Source of the DNA: Synanceia verrucosa
Lineage: Eukaryota; Chordata; Actinopteri; Perciformes; Synanceiidae
Reading direction: 5' to 3'
Length of the DNA: 64,000 nt
NCBI GenBank assembly: GCA_029721515.1
Contig: CM056565.1
Span: 3,512,242-3,576,241, forward strand
Made by a program: the position numbers and the translations under genes. Positions 36,354 through 49,176 of this stretch are shown here, one piece after another. The notes beneath the pieces are model-generated. The model made no database searches and was not told where the DNA came from. It saw nothing but the letters and a program-made list of their open reading frames with translations. Position 1 is the first letter of the stretch. Every line of letters starts with the position of its first letter.

Positions 36354-38992
36354 TTTCTGTTCTCTAGCTTTTCTATAATGTGATATTTGTTGTATGTCTG
36401 CATAAAAGAGAGCTCAGTGTAACCTAAGTCAGATTCCGTGTATGTGCTCATACATAGGGGTTAATGAATTCATGGTGGAGAGTTCGTGCATCTCTCTCGT
36501 ATGGCGCTTTGAGTCACACTCGTGTGCAGTGGATGAGGGATGAGCCTGTGGTATTTTCTCTAGTTGATGAGTTACCTGCTGCTCCCTGCTGTCCTCCTCA
36601 CAGATGGTGTCGGACTCTTCTCCTCGTTGTTTTTACAAACAGCCTGGTGGCTTGAGATTTCTCACCGCCCTGCTGAGACCTCCTGTCACCAAACTGCTCA
36701 TGAACGAGAGCAGAAACAGGCCTAAGTGTATTCACCAGAACATCTCAAACGGATTTCAACACGGTTGCTTTATGAATTTCTTTTTATTTGCATTTTTATG
36801 CGTGCGACATTTTAGTGCAGCACTGCCGGGTTGTAGTGGCTGTGAGGCTCCTCACTGGCCCCCAGCTCTAATGGACCCTAATGTGCCCTAATGGCTCTTT
36901 CATTTCAGATAAACAAAGCTGTCAGGGGCCAGCAGGAGCCACGCGATGCCCCGCTGAGAGCCAGAGAGGGCGCACAACTGGCTCAAAAGGCACAAATGGG
37001 ACTGATGACGGGCCAAGAAACAGGACTGCTCCAGTCAAATCATCTGCCAGCTGGCTCTATCTGTGCAGACAAATAACACAACATAAAGGGAATATTATTA
37101 ATATCAAAGTACAAGCCATTTCATTTTACATTAAATAAAAACATAGACCTAAACACAGAGATCCTGAAATAAATGCAGTGACTATGATGAAACGAAATAT
37201 GTTCAATTGTTTAATCAATAATAAAGTTTTTTATTAAATTTTCCAGATTTGTAACAAAAACAATATACACAAATACACTGAAATACCTGAAGAAAGGTTG
37301 ATCACACCTCAGAGGAACTTCAATACAACAACAAAACAAGAAGTTGTGTGTAAAACCCCTCAGTGGGTTTGTAAAAGTAATCTCACCCCAATAAACATAA
37401 TCAGAATACAGAAATCATGCTTAACAACATAACCATCACCAGTATCTTATGTGCTTCGAATCTCAGTGTGAGAACCTGTTACACCACAACTATGGGGATG
37501 TGAAGCATTCATTTTGTTTCTGGCTTATAGATACTGAAACTTTAGCTGTCAAACTGATTGACAACAAAATATGGGGCAGATATGTTCAGGCGTTTAATGA
37601 GCGAAGAAGCAGCAACATCATGAACCCAAAAGACCTCTCTTTGGTCTTGTTTGTCTGATGTAAATCCAGCTCATAAAGAGCAGATGAATATTATGTCCCT
37701 TTATTATTTTTTCTGTTGTAGCTGATCTTGTGTCAGGACTAAAAAATGGTTAAAGTAGTTAAATATAAATGCAAATAGCCTAATAACATTAAATGAATTT
37801 TGAATCATAGCGAGATGACATTCTGGAGTATTTTTCCTCAGATCTTCTCTTTTGAAGTCACCCAGTAAACTTGTCTTTGTCTGTTTCTTTGTGTTCTCCA
37901 TGTTCTGCTCCCTCCATGACCACTCTTTGACTCTGCACTGAATTCAACACCAGCGGCAAAAAAAGTTGTTTTTTTTCCATTCATCCAAATGCTGTGCCTT
38001 ATCGTGTGCTGAACAAACAAGGGATAGCCTACTTGTTTAACCCTCCTCATCCCTGTGACCCCCGCAGTTTTCACATTTGCTGCCAGCAGAGCCAGGCCTC
38101 CCCCTCTGCTCTCCCCTGGAGCCAGGAATGCTGCTAATTAGTGCCCAGCTGCTCTTTTGTCCTGTGTGCATGGCCTACTGTCTTTTTAGCAGTCCTCTAT
38201 GTCATGGTAATGCTCTACACTGAAGTACAAGTGCATCTGTTTTTTCTTTAAGGACATCATTAATAATGGTCCTAAATCATGTTTTTAAAGGGCAATTTTT
38301 GAGAAAGTTATGATACAGCGAACAAGTAAGTTAAGTCTGAAGCAATTATGCAGGAAACTGACCCTTCACCACTTGGCCTCGCTCTCTGGTTGAGACATAA
38401 TGAATCCACTGGTTTTATTTCCATGTCATTTTTCTTTGGCTTGAAACAGTCAAAGCTAACGATACTGGATCTAAACATATGATTACTGCCACGGCGAAAT
38501 CACAGGTCAATGGTGATGAGAGACAGAGAAGTCTTAATGGGATAATATTTCTTGAAAATCCTGAGTTAAGGAGGGAATAAAACAGATTCAAGTCCAGCAT
38601 AGTGAGTGCCTGAGTGTGTCTCACATTGCTGCCCTTACCTCTAAAGGTCAAGCCTTTGAAACCCTCACAGAATACAGTACTACAGCACTACTACAAATAC
38701 TTCCCCTTTACAGATGAACCTGTTTACCTTGCATTACTTCATATCTTGAGGCATTAGGTCAGGCTCGTTCTGACCTGGCCTGGATCCACTGTTGTTTTGC
38801 CATATCCAAACTCTGGTTGTTATCTATTACTGAAACCCAAACAACAGCCTTGTGCTCCAGGGGAACATTGTCTGCAGCTTTAAGATTTAACTGTTACTGT
38901 GTCTGACCTTCCAGGAAACCTCTAAATGTTATAACATTCATCAACCTTTTACCAATCCAGTAATGCTTATAGTACGTGTTAGTCAAGGAGTA
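36351..38992. other. intergenic, no gene recognised
   Basis: Only short chance open frames; no domain, splice pattern or repeat family recognised. Confidence 0.55.
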
Positions 38993-39310
38993 TTAACTCA
39001 TTGAGCGCCAGCCGTTATATAAAACAGAAAGTGCCAGTGTTTTTGGCCATTTTGAGTCATCTTTCAAGACCCACGGAATATTTTGTACTATGTCTCTGAA
39101 AACACAGAAGAAATGTTTGTTTTTACCTTGTTCCATTCTTGTTTTATCAGAGGTAGAGTAGAGGACACTTTCACCAAAATCACAACTTTTTGCCCACATT
39201 CTGTTTGTTTTGCTCTCTAATCTCGATCGTCTCCACTTCCTGCTTTGATCTCTGTGGTGTATACCGTCTCTTTATGCTCTGACTACATCTACCAGAAGCC
39301 CCAACATTAC
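38993..39310 (+). mobile_element. TTAA-flanked non-autonomous element, copy 1
   Basis: Starts TTAACTCATTGAGCGCC and shares about 310 bp with 52296-52620, such as 'tattttgtactatgtctctg' and 'cacttcctgctttgatctct'. The TTAA edge suggests a piggyBac-type origin. The other end was not identified. Confidence 0.55.
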
Positions 39311-41850
39311 TCACAGGCTGCATAAGACCACGATGGTGACCCACTTCTGAAAAATCACTTTGACATATTTTTACGTCAATAGCACTAGTTATGGATCTTG
39401 AAAAGCAGCTGTGGTTCAGAGGGTGATAGTCATCCAGCGACTGAACGACATGTAGCCTAAGTGCTTTGAGTAAGAGTCTATTTATCACTGAACACATGAA
39501 CAGTGATCATACTATTCATTAGAGGAACCACCAGTGGTTCAACTTCGGTCACTCATTGACATTTATACAGCTGGCTCCACTTTGCTACGATATATTTCAA
39601 CATGAGATGCACTGTATGTTGTAAAAGACATTCTGAAAACCTAAGACAAGATATCACTTATCACTGCTGAAAGATTCCGTTATTGAACTAATAATTGTAA
39701 AAAAAAATAATAATAATAATAATTCAAAGGCTGGAGGCTATGTTTTATCAAAGGTTTGCTTTGAAACCATATTGTCATGTCCTGTGATACACCTTTAGTT
39801 AACCATTTTTGTCTGGTTCATTCATGCTGTCCTTTCTATTTCTGCTTTTATTTTGTAGTAACTGTCTTTGTCTTGTTTCAGACCCTTGTGTTTGCCTGCA
39901 TCAGTGATTGTCTTCCTCTGCCCTGACTGTACCGTATGTCTTGCCAAACTGCCAATTTACCAGTTAGAATATTATTTTTGCACAACTTTGTTTTTTTTTT
40001 GTTGTTTGTTTTGCATTTACACTGCCTTTTGTGAGTGTCTTTTGTTTGTAGTCCATGTTCAAGATACCTTCAAGTTTACCTCCTTTTGAGTGCTTCTGGT
40101 TCATGTTAAAGGATAGTTACATTTCTGCTTACCTCTTCTTGAGCATTTTCTTTTTGAAGCTTTTGATAAATATATTTCCCTCCTTATCAGTGCCTTTTGT
40201 TTGTAGTTATTATTTAGCTCGAGACAGTGTTTTTTAGCCTCACTTATTTTCATTTGTCCCTGTGAGTCATTGTCATTGTTAATCATGCATCTTGTGTTTA
40301 CTGAAACATGTTATAGAATGCCACTTCATTCAATAATGAATAAATATATACTTACAAATACAAAGAAAAATGTCTATGAAATAAATCCTGTAATAAATAA
40401 ATGAGGTCATGAATATGAATAGATGTAAATAGAAACATATACATTTATTTTCCAAAGGATTTTTTTTATTTCATGGACTTTTTATTTCATACTCCAAATG
40501 ATCTAATTCAGGAGGAATTTCATTTTATAATTCCACATTTATTTCACAGCTCTTTTTCCTTTGCTCAAACAAATGGGGAGTGCTTATCTGACATATTCAT
40601 ACCAAGCACAAGTAAAAGCTCAACACAGAGTTATCTCCACCTCACTCCCAACACTCCCCTCTTCTGGGTTACTGCTGAGCCAGAAAGTTTGCTACCTGGC
40701 ATCTAGGTCTGGGATAGCAAATTTATCGCCTCATTTATTTAATTCAGAATTTATTATAATCTTCATATTTATTTACAACATGTATTTATTTATGCAAAAT
40801 TGTATTTCATAGCATGTGACTGCATTTACATGAAAATGCTGCGACCAAGTACAGTGGCTAATGCAAAACTGCCTTAAATATGTGTTCTCTCTAACCCCCG
40901 TGGTTTCAGTAAGGACAGTTTGTATGAAAGTATGAGGAAATAGCTCACTGCCCACTTGATTTATTACCTCAGTAAACATTATAAACAGTTTATAGTCTTG
41001 CTAGATTCATGTTATGCTTCAGGGCTGTTAGCAGCAAGTGAGAGAAGGACCAAACAGAGACAGTGTAACAAGATAGAGAATAATTTGTAAAAAAAAAAAA
41101 AATAAAAATAAATAAAACAACAACAACAATATTAACAATGTAGACGTTGTAGACAAAACTATTGAACCAAAAGCATCAACAGAAAATGACTCCAATAAAC
41201 AAAGACTAACTCAACTAAAAAAAGATAAGCCAAATAAGATTACTCATGCTCAAAGAAAATCACTCCCAGCGTGGAAAATGTGAACTTTATTATGTGGATA
41301 AAAAAAAGTGCCAAACTGCAAAAGAACAACACCTATGGCAACAAACAAAAAGAGCTCACAATAAGTTAAACCATTAATAAACAATCCTTTATCAATAAAA
41401 AAAGACCATTCACTAGAAGGGAAAAACTAACTAAACAAATTCACCCAACAAATAAACAAATCAAAACTACTTAGAAAGAGGGAAAACAGAGGCTATAGGC
41501 AAAGCACATGGCAGAAACACTGATGTGAACAACAGCAAGGAAACTCTTTCTACTTTTTTTTTCATGTGGCCAACTTTAAAAAGCAATAGAAAAGTAAATA
41601 TTCACACTATATCTGCAGCAGTGAGTGGGTTCACGTGATGCCCAGCACTCAGTTTCCGGTAGAGACAACAAATCAGTCCACTGGATGATTTTCAGCAACA
41701 GAGAAATGAACAGGATCTGCAAAAACAGTCTATGAGCACTGGAGAACATTATTATTATTAAGTCACACTTCCATAATACTGAGCTGCTCTTCAAAAATAA
41801 TCAATATATCATAATCAATATATAAATAATCGTAAGCAATATCATTATCA

Positions 41851-41890
<40 letters not shown>

Positions 41891-42100
41891 GCCATGTTAA
41901 CAAAATGTTTTGTGCTATGTTGCGGTACCAAGCCCAGGGAGGGATGAGTTCAGCTGAGTTACACTGACACAACCATAGAGACTGAAAGGATGAGGACACT
42001 ACAGAACAGAACTACAGCGCTCTCTAGTGGCAGTGAATATATATAGACTCTCTGACACACTGAGTCCAGCTGCAGCTGTCCCTTTGTCTCTGTCTCCTGT
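39311..42100. other. intergenic, no gene recognised
   Basis: AT-rich. Contains an (ATT)n microsatellite at about 41850-41890 and poly-A rich stretches near 41090. No gene supported. Confidence 0.55.
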
Positions 42101-44295
42101 CCTCTAAACTCTCTGATCACCTGACTCTTTTCTCTTGTCCTCTCATATCACCTGACTCTTTTCTCTTGTCTCTTGTCCTCTCATATCACCTGACTCTTTT
42201 CTCTTGTCCTCTCATATCACCTGACTCTTTTCTCTTGTCTCCTGTCCTCTCATATCACCTGACTCTTTTCTCTTGTCTCTTGTCCTCTCATATCACCTGA
42301 CTCTTTTCTCTTGTCCTCTCATATCACCTGACTCTTTTCTCTTGTCCTCTCATATCACCTGACTCTTTTCTCGTCTCCTGTCCTCTCATATCACCTGACT
42401 CTTTTCTCGTCTCCTGTCCTCTCATATCACCTGACTCTTGTCTCTTGTCCTCTCATATCACCTGACTCTTGTCTCTTGTCCTCTCATATCACCTGACTCT
42501 TGTCTCCTGTCCTCTCATATCACCTGACTCTTTTCTCTTGTCCTCTCATATCACCTGACTCTTTTCTCTTGTCCTCTCATATCACCTGACTCTTTTCTCG
42601 TCTCCTGTCCTCTCATATCACCTGACTCTTTTCTCTTGTCCTCTCATATCACCTGACTCTTGTCTCCTGTCCTCTCATATCACCTGACTCTTTTCTCTTG
42701 TCCTCTCATATCACCTGACTCTTGTCTCCTGTCCTCTCATATCACCTGACTCTTTTCTCTTGTCCTCTCATATCACCTGACTCTTTTCTCGTCTCCTGTC
42801 CTCTCATATCACCTGACTCTTGTCTCTTGTCCTCTCATATCACCTGACTCTTGTCTCTTGTCCTCTCATATCACCTGACTCTTGTCTCTTGTCCTCTCAT
42901 ATCACCTGACTCTTGTCTCCTGTCCTCTCATATCACCTTACTCTTGTCTCTTGTCCTCTCATATCACCTGACTCTTTTCTCTTGTCCTCTCATATCACCT
43001 GACTCTTTTCTCGTCTCCTGTCCTCTCATATCACCTGACTCTTTTCTCCTGTCCTCTCATATCACCTGACTCTTTTCTCTTGTCCTCTCATATCACCTGA
43101 CTCTTTTCTCTTGTCCTCTCATATCACCTGACTCTTGTCTCTTGTCCTCTCATATCACCTGACTCTTTTCTCTTGTCCTCTCATATCACCTGACTCTTTT
43201 CTCTTGTCCTCTCATATCACCTGACTCTTGTCTCTTGTCCTCTCATATCACCTGACTCTTGTCTCTTGTCCTCTCATATCACCTGACTCTTGTCTCTTGT
43301 CCTCTCATATCACCTGACTCTTTTCTCGTTTCCTGTCCTCTCATATCACCTGACTCTTTTCTCTTGTCCTCTCATATCACCTGACTCTTGTCTCTTGTCC
43401 TCTCATATCACCTGACTCTTGTCTCTTGTCCTCTCATATCACCTGACTCTTGTCTCTTGTCCTCTCATATCACCTGACTCTTTTCTCGTCTCCTGTCCTC
43501 TCATATCACCTGACTCTTTTCTCTTGTCCTCTCATATCACCTGACTCTTGTCTCTTGTCCTCTCATATCACCTGACTCTTGTCTCTTGTCCTCTCATATC
43601 ACCTGACTCTTTTCTCTTGTCTCCTGTCCTCTCATATCACCTGACTCTTGTCTCTTGTCCTCTCATATCACCTGACTCTTTTCTCTTGTCCTCTCATATC
43701 ACCTGACTCTTGTCTCTTGTCCTCTCATATCACCTGACTCTTTTCTCTTGTCCTCTCATATCACCTGACTCTTTTCTCTTGTCCTCTCATATCACCTGAC
43801 TCTTGTCTCTTGTCATCTGTCCTCTTCGATCACCTGACTCTCTCGTCTCTTGTCCTCTCATATCACCCGACTCTTGTTCTCTCATATCAGCCGACTCTTG
43901 TCTCTTGTCCTCTCATATCACCTGACTCTTTTCTCTTGTCTCCTGTCCTTTCATATCACCTGACTCTTTTCTCTTGTCTCTTGTCCTCTCATATCACCTG
44001 ACTCTTGTCTCTTGTCATCTGTCCTCTTCGATCACCTGACTCTCTCGTCTCTTGTCCTCTCATATCACCCGACTCTTGTTCTCTCATATCAGCCGACTCT
44101 TGTCCTCTCATATCACCTGACTCTTGTCTCTTGTCTCCTGTCCTTTCATATCACCTGACTCTTGTTCTCTCATATCAGCCGACTCTTGTCCTCTCATATC
44201 ACCTGACTCTTGTCTCTTGTCCTCTCATATCACCTGACTCTTTTCTCTTGTCTCCTGTCCTTTCATATCACCTGACTCTTGTCACCTGAATCTTG
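42100..44295. repeat. 31-bp minisatellite array, about 2.2 kb
   Basis: The unit 'cctctcatatcacctgactc' plus 'ttttctcttgt' repeats about 65-70 times. Variants alternate 'ttttctc' with 'ttgtctc' and add a 5-bp 'tcctg' insertion. A higher-order block of about 200 bp (starting near 43806 and 44006, with 'cttcgatcacctgactctct') is duplicated at the right end. Not a CRISPR: there are no unique spacers. Confidence 0.97.
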
Positions 44296-45130
44296 TCTCT
44301 ATAACAATATATATTCATCTGGAATTCACAATTAGGCAACATGGTTGTGCCTCTTCCAATTTTGCATTTCAAACAAAATAAGACAACTTCAAATTAAAAT
44401 ACAACATTTATCCCTGTAAAAACACAATTTCCAGGTTCGCTAACTTGGATGATAAATGCACCTTTTGTGGGACTGTATCAGAGAGAATTACACATGTATT
44501 TCTATTTGGAGGGATATTGAAAAATATGCATAATAAAAAAAGTAACTGTACACTGCAATACCTTGGCAATTATCATTAACAGACCTCTGATTTCTTTGTT
44601 CTTCTTTTTCTGACAAGACTTGATATATCCTACGTCACACTCATGTTTATGTGTTTATGTTGTGTGCCAATTGTCTGCTTGTATATTTTTGGATATAGAA
44701 ATCTCAAATAAAGATTTTGAAGAGAAAAAAAAATCTGTCAGGATAATAGAGACCGTCCATATATTTATATATAATAACAATAACTTGAAATCATTATTTT
44801 TTTATTTTGTGAAATAACCACGTGGGAGCGTCGTCAGACTTGAGGATGGTGGGAAGCTGAGTATTTCAGTGCAAGGTGTGGCTTTCTGGAGTTTTGATTT
44901 TATTACTATCATTATTATTATTGTTATTTGTGTGTAGGGACGGAAGATGAGAGACTGTTTTTCATGTTTCTCTCTTTGTTGCTCTGTACTCGTCCGCTGT
45001 CCTCAGAGAAGCGCGCAGATCGTCCTGTCCTCCTCATCGGCAGCCCTCCGTGTGCAGCTGTTCCCTCATTTTTTCTTTTCTTTCCAGTCGAGGTTTCTCC
45101 GCCCCTTATCCTACGTCATAGGTATTTTTC
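44296..45130. other. upstream flank of prrg3
   Basis: AT-rich to about 44930, then rising GC and CpG content toward the prrg3 promoter. No other gene seen. Confidence 0.5.
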
Positions 45131-45138
45131 AGGGCTGT

Positions 45139-45175
45139 GATTGGCCGGTCGCAGGGATACCTACATTTCTATTGG
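45139..45175 (+). promoter_or_regulatory. paired inverted CCAAT boxes, likely prrg3 promoter
   Basis: ATTGG occurs at 45140-45144 and 45171-45175, 31 bp apart, in a locally CpG-containing stretch just before the inferred first exon. Paired CCAAT boxes about three helical turns apart are characteristic of NF-Y promoters. Confidence 0.45.
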
Positions 45176-45184
45176 CTCGCTAAT

Positions 45185-45273
45185 ACGTCAATCACGGTCA
45201 CTTTCATGACTTGTATGGGAGTTCCCTCGAGTTGGAGATGGCAGGGAAACGGCTTTTATGAAGCGGAATGAAG
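45185..45273 (+). other. prrg3: inferred prrg3 noncoding exon 1
   Basis: Ends AATGAAG|GTAAGA, a strong donor, directly downstream of the CpG-containing promoter region. The transcription start is not known. An ATG at 45258 would open a spliced upstream ORF of 13 codons ending in the next exon. Confidence 0.5.
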
Positions 45274-48200
45274 GTAAGACACATTTTATTTATCCGCTCC
45301 CGAAACAAAGGAGCGAACTCTACCGGTGAAGGAATTCAACATTCTCAGCCTGTGTGGTTTATAAGATTGGGATGTGATGTGTCTACGTATAATAAAATGA
45401 CTCAAAGTCACCATAGGTCTCGATGAATTTTTCATGTTGGCTCTTATCGACGTTTGAATGTATCGATTAAAAAACACCTGTCGTGTTGTGGGTCATTATG
45501 AAGGTATAATAATCAGACTATATTCAGGAGGCTGTTTTGGCTTTCAGTTGTAGAAACTGGGAACTACTTGATGAATAGCATTTTGTCTGCGCGTGCGTGT
45601 GCGCGTTACTCGTGTACTAGTGTCTGTTCCAGGACAGAGCCAGCATGTTTTACTATACATCCCATTTAAAACAGCGGGTTTTCTGTATCCTACTTACTCA
45701 AAATTGGTCTGGATTAAAAGCCTCCCCTGTCGTGTCTCAGTTGCTATGGAAACCCTCCACCCCATCCCGCTCCATCTATATTTATAGGAACCTATATTTG
45801 CCAGAGGTAGGGCTAAATCGGAAAAAAAAATCTTCCTGTAATATGTCAGAGAGAAGTGAAAAAATAAAAGTCCTTGTTTCCCAGGTGATACATGACAGAT
45901 AGAGCAAACCCAAGAATGAAGATAATAAGCCAAAAATGTAATGTAAAATGTGAAGGGAAAACATGTCTTTAAGATCTAAAAAAAGAGGCCAGAAAACATG
46001 AAATGTTGATTATTACATTATTATGAATAATAATAGTATATTTTAGCTTTTCTAAGAAGTCAAAGAAAAACAAATTAAAACAAACAATCAGCAAAAAAAA
46101 TCCCCAAAAAACATAAAAGCAGTGTTTTGAAGGTGGGGATCATAGTGCAGGGGGGTATTCCAGGTAGGAGGTTCAACAAACTCTGAGTCTCTTCCTGAAC
46201 TGTGAGTTGACTTATGGTGGAAGTGAGTCCACCTCTCCAGGCACCGCCGACGAGTTTAAAAGCTGATGTTTGGATGCATTTCACTTTTAAGAAGTTAGAA
46301 GAAAATGATGAGTTGGACAAAAAACAAGTAGTATGCAAAATATGCAACGAGAAGATAAAATACAGCGGCAATACAATGAATCTTTACAACCATTTGACGA
46401 GACATCACCCAAAAACACAGTCGGCAGACTCGACACGGCTCAAACAAACCAGCCTGGAGCAGGTATTGGCACCTGAGTTACCAGCAAACACTCAACATGC
46501 ACAGAAAATAACGGAGTATTTATTTTAACTGAAATATCCTTGACTGAATCGATATCGAATCGAATCGGATTGAATCGTGAATCGAATCGGGACCTTGAAA
46601 TATTGAAATGAATCAATCTGGAAAATCTGAATTGATACCCAGCCCTAGTAGCAGATAGCATGAATTCAATGTCAGGTTGGTGAGATTAATCTGACTTCAC
46701 AGTAGGACTTCAACTAACAATTATTTTTGATAGTTGACTGATCTATCGACTATCGTAATGATTACTCGACCAACAGAATTATGTCCATCCATCCATCCAT
46801 TTTCTACCACTTATCCTCACATATGGTTGTGGACAGGCTGGAGCCTATCCCAGCTGCCTCCCATACACTAGAGGATTTTGATAAAACTTTTAAAAGACTG
46901 CCATCTGACACCCTCTCACATCTTAAGAGCTTTGAGAAGAGCTTTTGGTCACAGACAAAACTCTGCCAAGACTGGGAAGCTTACAGGGTCACTAATTACA
47001 ATACTACTACTAGATTGTCTTGAGATTATTTCCCATTATGCACCTCTTGGAAATTTGCAACAACTAATTTGAGCAGAGAAGAATGGAGCAGGAAGAGATG
47101 CAGCTTTTGGCAGTAGCCACCATGTTGTGTGCAGACATTTGTTTTCCTCTTTTTGTACAGTCCAAACAAACCTACGTGACTTCAGCATCTTCACCATGTT
47201 TGCTACTTCCTGTTTGGTGCTGAGAGAGCGCACCCATTGGTTGTCTGTAATGGTGATGTCACATTTCTGATATGACAAGACTTAAGATTGAGGAGAATAT
47301 CAAACATGATTAATATTGTTGTAATGCTAAGGAAAAGACACGCTCAAATTAGGTCGTACGCCCACCTTACACCAAACGACAGGGATCACGGGAGCAAGAC
47401 GGTAAAGATTTTATTCCAACTTTGGAATCGCTTGAAAACTCAGTAGGTGTAAGGCTGGGTGAAAGGGTGTACAAGTCTCCAGTTCATCACAGGACACATA
47501 GAGACAGACAACCACTCACACTCACATTCACACCTACAGTCAATTTAAATTAACCAATTAACCTAATCCCCATGCATGTTTTTGGATGGTGGGAGGAAGC
47601 TGGAGTACCAGAGAGAACCCACCATCCAAAAACATGCATGGGGATTAGGTTAATTGGTTAATTTAAATTGACTGTAGGTGTGAATGTGAGTGTGAGTGGT
47701 TGTCTGTCTCTATGTGTCCTGTGATGAACTGGAGACTTGTCCAGGGTGTACTCTGCCTTTCACCCTAAGACAGCTGGGATAGGCTCCAGCCCCCCTGACC
47801 CTATGAGGATAAGTGGTAGATAATGGATGGATGGATGTTGTCCCACCACTTATTGCCAATAAACGCTATTAACTGATACTGATCAAATGTGAAATAGCAA
47901 TAAATACTGCTATCTGAAGAAAGAGGTGTTGTGTAGTGTTGTATACAGACATCAGGAAATTGATTTTAATAAAATATAAGTCATGAGTGAAAGCATGTGC
48001 CACACAGTGAGAAAAAAAAACTCTTACCTTAAATTTGGACCTTGAGCTTGCTTTCATCCAAGGTGGAATCTCATTAATAATGTTGGCCAGGGTGGAGTGG
48101 ATTGTGGTGTTAATGGTTTTGGTGGAAAGACAGAGTTGGATGTCGTCACCCTGGCAGTGAAAATGGAAACCATGACGACAGTTGATTTTGCCAAGTGGGA

Positions 48201-49132
48201 GGATGTACAGGATGAAGAGGAAGAGACCAAGCACTGCTGCTGGTTTGTGAGATATGACTTTTTGCCAGGAGAGAGGGCAGTGCCGGTGAACAGGTTGGAG
48301 TGATTGATGGTGTCGAGGGCTGCCGAGATGTCGTGGAGGAGGTCATTGGTGATTTTGAGGAGGGCTGTTTCAATCACTTCGCTCTGTAGCCAAAGTGTGA
48401 TTCACTCTCTTGTTTAAAAAAGACACTGTTTTAGTGAATTTTCCCAAGATAAGGTACCATGCTGTTCTTTTTTACAGGCATGGTGCTGAAGTGGTTGTAG
48501 TTTCATAGGACTAGATTGCTGGAGAAATTCCCTTTAACCTGCTGCATACATAGGTGGCACCAGAATGTAATGTATGTGTAAAAGTGATGATGAAAGTATA
48601 TGGGTCAATTCTGTTTCCTAGCAGTCAGAGTATGTTTTCTTGAGCTGGCTCAGCTACCATATGATCACTGCTTACTGCTGTATGCAACTGTGAAGCCACA
48701 AACACTTGTGTGTAGATATTTTATTATCCAAAAATAAGTAGTGCAATATATGAACCAAGTACCAAGAGTGTGGACTGGTAGCTGGAGAGGTGTCGGTTAC
48801 TCCTGATACTGATGAGCAAAGCACCGAACCCCCAACTATGGGGCACCTTCAGACTTGTGTGCAAAAACAACAGAATGAAAACTTTGAATCTCTCATTATT
48901 GATTGTCACTTCCAGTTTCGTTATCAGGTTGGCTTTTGGTGGAGGCCAATTGAAACATGACATATATGGGGCTTGAGTGCTTCAACTCGTTATTGTACCC
49001 ATGTGGTGCATGAGTCACTGTCCTCTATCAGTCATGGTGTCTCATGTTGTCGTTCTGTGTCTCCCTACAGGTCTGCAGTCTGCCAGAGTGTGAGTAGCAG
49101 GAGGCCAGAAGCATGGCTGCTGGTGAGCACAC

Positions 49133-49176
<44 letters not shown>

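Noticed and set aside
37449..37658. 69-codon plus-strand frame with ordinary amino-acid composition
   Set aside because: No splice signals, no recognised domain and no neighbouring exon.
42851..44289. Open frames reading SYHLTL and LISPDS repeats
   Set aside because: Translation of the 31-bp minisatellite, whose unit length keeps shifting frame.
42100..44295. CRISPR-like regularly repeated array
   Set aside because: Units are contiguous with no unique spacers, in a vertebrate genome; it is a minisatellite.
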